Origin: Paramecium pentaurelia
Taxonomy: Eukaryota; Ciliophora; Oligohymenophorea; Peniculida; Parameciidae
NCBI GenBank assembly: GCA_905183005.1
Contig: CAJJDO010000074.1
Span: 124,001-188,000 of the forward strand
DNA length: 64,000 nucleotides
Direction: 5' to 3'
The notes beneath the pieces are model-generated. The model saw nothing but the letters and a program-made list of their open reading frames with translations, was not told where the DNA came from and ran no database searches. Shown here in pieces: positions 59,825 to 64,000 of this stretch. The first letter of the stretch is position 1. Each line of letters opens with the position of its first letter. Position numbers and translations under genes: made by a program.

Positions 59825-61564
59825 TCAGTTTTATAATGTATCTTTTAATGATAAATTTAAGTAGTTAATAAAATACTTGAAATTGATTAAGACTTGATCA
59901 AAGTGTTTCTCAATATTCTAAAATGTTAGATTTGCAGCAACTTAAGGATTAGTAACCAAATTTAATAAAATCTAAAATTACAAAAATATTTACTTATAAT
60001 CTTTCTGCTAATAATTGAGTTTAGAAGTTTGGATCCATGATTCCTTTGATTATAATTTTAAGATCTTTTTCAATTGAAAAGCTACCATTAAGATGGTCTT
60101 AGATTACTTTTGGAAATTATGCATATACATTAGCTGCTTTCAATTGATCAATACAAGAGAATGACTAATCTTCAACTGTTAATTCTCTATTAAGTTTTTT
60201 ACCACAAGACTTTATATTATACATTTTAAATTAATTTGTAGATTTATTTGCTAAAATAAACCATGTTTAATAATCAACTTTAGGTTTAATAATTTTCTAT
60301 TTAATAACATAAGCAACAAATTCATGCATTTTTAATTGTTTATCAAATAATTCTAGAAATGAATTAAAGTTATTTTCAATTTCATAAACTTTAATATTTA
60401 TAATATTAAAATTTAAAGAAGGTTTTAACCATTCAATCATTAAATTATCCCATAATACATATAATAATTATGAGTTTGATTCTTCAATTAATTAGACTTT
60501 TTCTTGATGAGTAATTTTATTATAATCTTAAAACTCAGCATAATTATTTTTTAAAAATAATAAGTGATCATTTAAATATTTGAATGGCATATGTATCATT
60601 AATAAATTTGTAATTAATGATTCTAAATTTTTATTTTTAGTAATAAAATCATCTTCCTCTTTTAATGGAGAAGTCATAAGAAACTTTGAAATCTATATTT
60701 TATTAGTTGATCCAATTTAATAAGTTAATTTTTTATTTGATTCAGGAGTTTTCATTCTTGATTGATTTGTAGATGTTTATCTTAAAGGAGATTTTGATTT
60801 TCCTTTTGTTAAATTTTTATTTGGACTTTTAGGTAAGATTCCAAGAGTTAATGAATAATTATGTTGAACACTTTTGTTTTTTTATTCAAATGAAGGAGAG
60901 GAGGCAAATTATTGGGATAAAAGTAATGAATCTAATTGATTATATAGTTCAGAAAATTAGTGATCTATTGAATCTACTACTTAATTTATATCATATGTGA
61001 ATTCTTAAGTATTTTTTTCTTTTATTTGAATAGCATTTGTAATCATTTCTTAATAATCATTTGTCAAAACAAAGTTAATCAAGAACTCAATCTCCTAATT
61101 TATAAAATAAATTAAAATACTTTATTCTCTAACGTATAAGTTGATTTATTTTTTATTCTTTCAAGTTCATCATGATAAGCTTTAACTTTTAATTATGAAC
61201 TTGAATCATTTAGATTCTTATTTTAAACACTATTTATTAATGCTTCACAATGTCGATCAATGTAACTAAATACTCTACTTTATATGGCTTTGCATTATTA
61301 TTAAATAGATCTAATTAATTATTCTTTATTCTTCTTTGCTGAGTTTGAATTAATTAGTTATAGATACTTTAATTCAAGATCTCTATCTTTTTATGTAATT
61401 TATTCAAAGAAATGTTAAATTTCCATATTTTATTTAGTATGACCATCATGATCTGGAAAACAACTAATACATCCTAATTTATTGAATTCACAATCCTCTT
61501 ATAAACAAATGAATTGTATATAGTTTTATTTATGTTTATTACATCTATTCCTTATTAAATGCAT
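59825..61564 (-). CDS. B-box-like zinc-finger coiled-coil protein
   Basis: Two introns (59972-59993, 61095-61120) give exactly 563 aa. The N-terminus MHLIRNRCNKHKQNYIQFIC then LQEDCEFNKLGCISCFPDHD and GHTK makes a B-box-like finger (C-x2-H ... C-x4-C ... C-x2-C ... H-x2-H). A long coiled coil follows (KDRDLELKYLQLINSNSAKK), as in TRIM-type proteins but without an N-terminal RING. The middle is Ser/Lys-rich (KSPNKNLTKGKSKSPLR) and the C-terminal half is polar and helical. Proteins of this layout are numerous in Paramecium; function unknown. Confidence 0.78.
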
Positions 61565-62162
61565 TATTATTCTCAAATTTATATAATTATTTTATAATCA
61601 TGGAAGTATTCTAAACTTTTTGAGATAAATTACCAATTTAATATTGAAAATTCAAATGTTAAATAGAGAATCAAAAGAAGTTAAGAGATCTTCAGAATAT
61701 CTAAATAAGCAAAATAATTTAAATAAATAACTAATTATGATTTCTAGGATTACAATATTATTAAAAATATTAAAGATAGGTAATAATACATCAATATTTT
61801 TGAGCATGATTAAAAAGTTTGAGAGATTAGTTTTCACATTGTTAGAGATTGATTAGATTTAAAAAATGAATTGAAATAAATATTTTAAAAAAATCTAATA
61901 ATCATTCAATAATCAGGCCATTTAATAATTGATTTTTAAGAAAAAGTATTTGAAACCAGGACAATGTGAGAGATTAGATTATGAATAGGCCTTGAATATA
62001 TAGAAATAAGTCTTAACTCCCTGATAATTTTTGGAGTATATATATATTTCCTTAAATTATACATTTTTTTCAGGATTTATCCATAATTATGACTTATTTT
62101 TAATAAATCTAAATGATTGATTTTTGAATTGTTTAAAATAACATATTTGTGTTTATTCAAAT
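61565..62162. other. Gap with an unresolved plus-strand gene or relic (about 61657-62029)
   Basis: From ATG 61659 the plus strand reads MLNRESKEVKRSSEYLNKQN and onward to MKKFERLVFTLLEIDQIQK, ending at TGA. Two other frames nearby also look coding: LIIIQQSGHLIIDFQEKVFE and KYLKPGQCERLDYEQALNIQ, the latter ending KQVLTP-TGA. I could not connect them with introns, so this is either a gene with unusual splicing or a decayed one. Confidence 0.35.
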
Positions 62163-62921
62163 TCATCTTCTCCAATTTCTATTTTAATTTTATTGAATCA
62201 ATACCTTTTTGTTATTGGTCTCTTAGTAATATTCAATACACCTCTATTTCTATTATTCCCTACTTATTCTTAATCATCAACAAACGTTGCCGATATTACT
62301 TTTTCCTTTTAAATATTTTAATTATTTACATTGTTATTTTCTCCAATTATTTACACAGTAACACCATCTAACTTTTCGACACATGCCTTAGCATCTTCTA
62401 CTCTATTAAACCTAACTAAACCAATTCCTTCTGGCTGTTTAATAATTAATAATTCATAATACCTTAACTTATCCAAAGTTATCTCTATCTAATTTGCACA
62501 TATTCATTGGGCCAAAATCTTTACAAGCTTCCTAAAAAGATAATTGATTTTTATACTTATAAACCTGCTTCTGTCATTTTTGGATCCAATCCTTTTATAA
62601 TGACATTTGGTTAACTATTTCTAGGGACTTTAGGTCTTTAAGTAAATTTTCTTTATTATAATTGTCTTCTCTTTTAACCTGTTGCCACTATTCTATTCTC
62701 AGATTAAAATGGACGCTTAAAGATTAAAATAAATAATATACTTTTTATCTTTATTAATCCTTATTTCTCCATTGTTTTCTTTAAATCTTAAATGGTTGAT
62801 TATCTCTTTATTTTCTTTTATTTCTATCATTTTTATTTGGTCTATTATTTTATCTTCCTCTTTAATTATTTTTATTTGTCTATGTCTTTTTTTCAAGATT
62901 AACATATTCAATCTAATCCAT
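62163..62921 (-). CDS. RRM RNA-binding protein with basic N-terminus
   Basis: Five introns (62179-62204, 62306-62329, 62435-62462, 62532-62556, 62716-62741) join to exactly 209 codons. The N-terminal 80 residues are Arg/Lys/Gln/Asn-rich (NQRGRQNNRPNKNDRNKRKQ). One RRM follows: VIIKGLDPKMTEAGLQEACK, DFGPMNMCKLDRDNFGQVKP then EGIGLVRFNRVEDAKACVEK, LDGVTV (RNP1-like GIGLVRF; RNP2-like VIIKGL) and ISATFVDDQ. The layout resembles ALY/REF-type mRNA export adaptors (Arg-rich arms around a single RRM). The last 26-nt intron, giving KRNWRR at the end, is less certain than the others. Confidence 0.8.
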
Positions 62922-63111
62922 TATTTTATTTATTAAAAAAATCAATCTGCTTTTATCGATTTAAATTACACAGAAATCAGTATGAAATAACTATCATTTC
63001 TAAATATTAATTATAACTGCTCTAAAGTATTTCAATTTTAGTGCAAACCTGAACTTTTTTATAAAAGAATGTTCATTTATTATATCTTATGAAAATTAAA
63101 AATATATATTA

Positions 63112-64000
63112 ATGAAATTCACATTTCAAAATTTGTTCTCAAACAAACAAAATAAATATCTTTTTAGTGCTTTTGGAATATTAGCACTTTATGGTCTGAC
63201 TAACTTTGTTACCTAATATAGAATTTAGAGAAAATATGATAAATTATGTTAAAAAAGAAGAGATGAACTCAAAAGGTCTATTTAAGAATTTAAATAATCC
63301 TATGATTTATCTACAGGTTTAAGTGCACAATTAGAAAAGGAGATCCTAAATTACACTATTGCTGATATTAAAAAAATTCTGTTTGAAAAAAAGGCCACAG
63401 TTAAACAAGTTTTGTTAGTATTTATTAATAGAACATTGTCTGTAGCAACTTCAGAAAACTTGAATTTAATAACAGATATCAACTTCATAGAAGCAATTTA
63501 ATAGGCTGAGTATTTTTATAGAGTGATTTAACTAGGAAACAAGATTAAGAAATCTTTTCAGATCCTCAAATTATCTATTAATATGATCTTTTCGGAATAC
63601 CTGTATCAGTTAAAGACACTTACATTCATAAAGGATTTGATAACACATATGGATTAGCTTCAAGATTGTATAAGCCAGCTACTTATGATGGAATCTAAGT
63701 TTCCATGATCAAAAAAGCTAGAGGTATAATTTTTGTAAGAAGTAATTTACCTCAATTGGCAATGACTTTTGAATCTACTAATAGAATATTTGGTAGGTCT
63801 CTTAATCCTTGGAATAAGGATAGAGCAGTAGGTGGATCTTCAGGAGGAGAAGCTGCCTTATAAGCTGCTAGATGTAGTGTTATTGGTATAGGTTCTGATA
63901 TTGGTGGAAGTATAAGAATACCAGCTGCATTTTGTGGAGTTTATGGTTTTAAGCCAGGTATGAGTAGATAAACAGAAATTGGAGAAGGTGTTATTGAAAA
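63112..64000 (+). CDS. FAAH-like amidase, 3' end beyond window
   Basis: One 26-nt intron (63510-63535); about 287 residues are visible. An N-terminal membrane helix (YLFSAFGILALYGLTNF) and a charged region precede the amidase-signature domain: GIPVSVKDTYIHKGFDNTYG (catalytic Lys), NLPQLAMTFESTNRIFGRSL, NPWNKDRAVGGSSGGEAA (cis-Ser), GIGSDIGGSIRIPAAFCGVY (nucleophile Ser) and GFKPG. The Ser-Ser-Lys triad is complete. With the membrane anchor this matches fatty-acid amide hydrolase-type enzymes that cleave lipid amides. The frame is open to the window edge. Confidence 0.9.

Overview
This window looks like macronuclear DNA of a ciliate close to Paramecium, most likely of the aurelia group. Three things support that. 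(1) Nearly every gene is open only if TAA and TAG are read as glutamine and TGA is the sole stop; TAA/TAG fall in conserved Gln-rich or variable positions and TGA falls at natural C-termini. (2) Genes are cut by very short GT..AG introns, mostly 19-35 nt and commonly starting GTA and ending TAG; removing them restores conserved protein families exactly. (3) The DNA is very AT-rich and the genes are tightly packed, with gaps of only 16-60 bp between many neighbours on both strands. I identify about 36 intact or nearly intact genes and about half a dozen relics. All functions are inferred from motifs read by eye.

Layout. 1-11.3 kb: the end of a minus-strand gene, a kinase-like protein with a Gln/Pro-rich tail, a HAD phosphatase (CECR5 type), inositol-pentakisphosphate 2-kinase, a broken pyruvate dehydrogenase E1-beta copy, a small unknown gene, a WD40 relic, a secreted H-lectin-like protein, a broken membrane RING-H2 gene and a GILT-type thiol reductase. 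11.4-20.8 kb: centrin, a WD40 protein resembling a dynein-2 intermediate chain, an assembly gap flanked by a 1,100-bp exact duplication, ribosomal protein L14, a coiled-coil protein and a cytochrome P450. 20.9-30.6 kb: AP-4 beta-adaptin-like, a RING1/IBR plus MYCBP2-type RING-Cys-relay E3 ligase, a divergent histone H3, a Cys-rich small protein and a RING-H2 protein with about 200 consecutive UAA-encoded glutamines.

30.8-46.8 kb: coiled-coil proteins, an alveolin-like cortical protein, an EF-hand protein, an FLVCR-like transporter, an SR-like RNA-binding protein, a Sec1/Munc18 protein, an amino-acid transporter and a DHHC palmitoyltransferase. 48-64 kb: plasma-membrane-type Ca2+ ATPase, DEAH helicase, a small unknown protein, a membrane-pyrophosphatase-like protein lacking most catalytic aspartates, a CK1-like kinase, a zinc-finger/coiled-coil protein, an RRM protein and the N-terminal half of a FAAH-like amidase. 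There are no operons. Recurring themes are membrane traffic (AP-4, Sec1, DHHC), ubiquitin ligation, calcium (centrin, EF-hand, PMCA) and cortex/cilia.

The main items for a second look are the composite RBR/RCR ubiquitin ligase, the pure TAA polyglutamine tract, the catalytically stripped pyrophosphatase, the divergent H3, the cluster of freshly decaying genes, and the assembly duplication at the single N.
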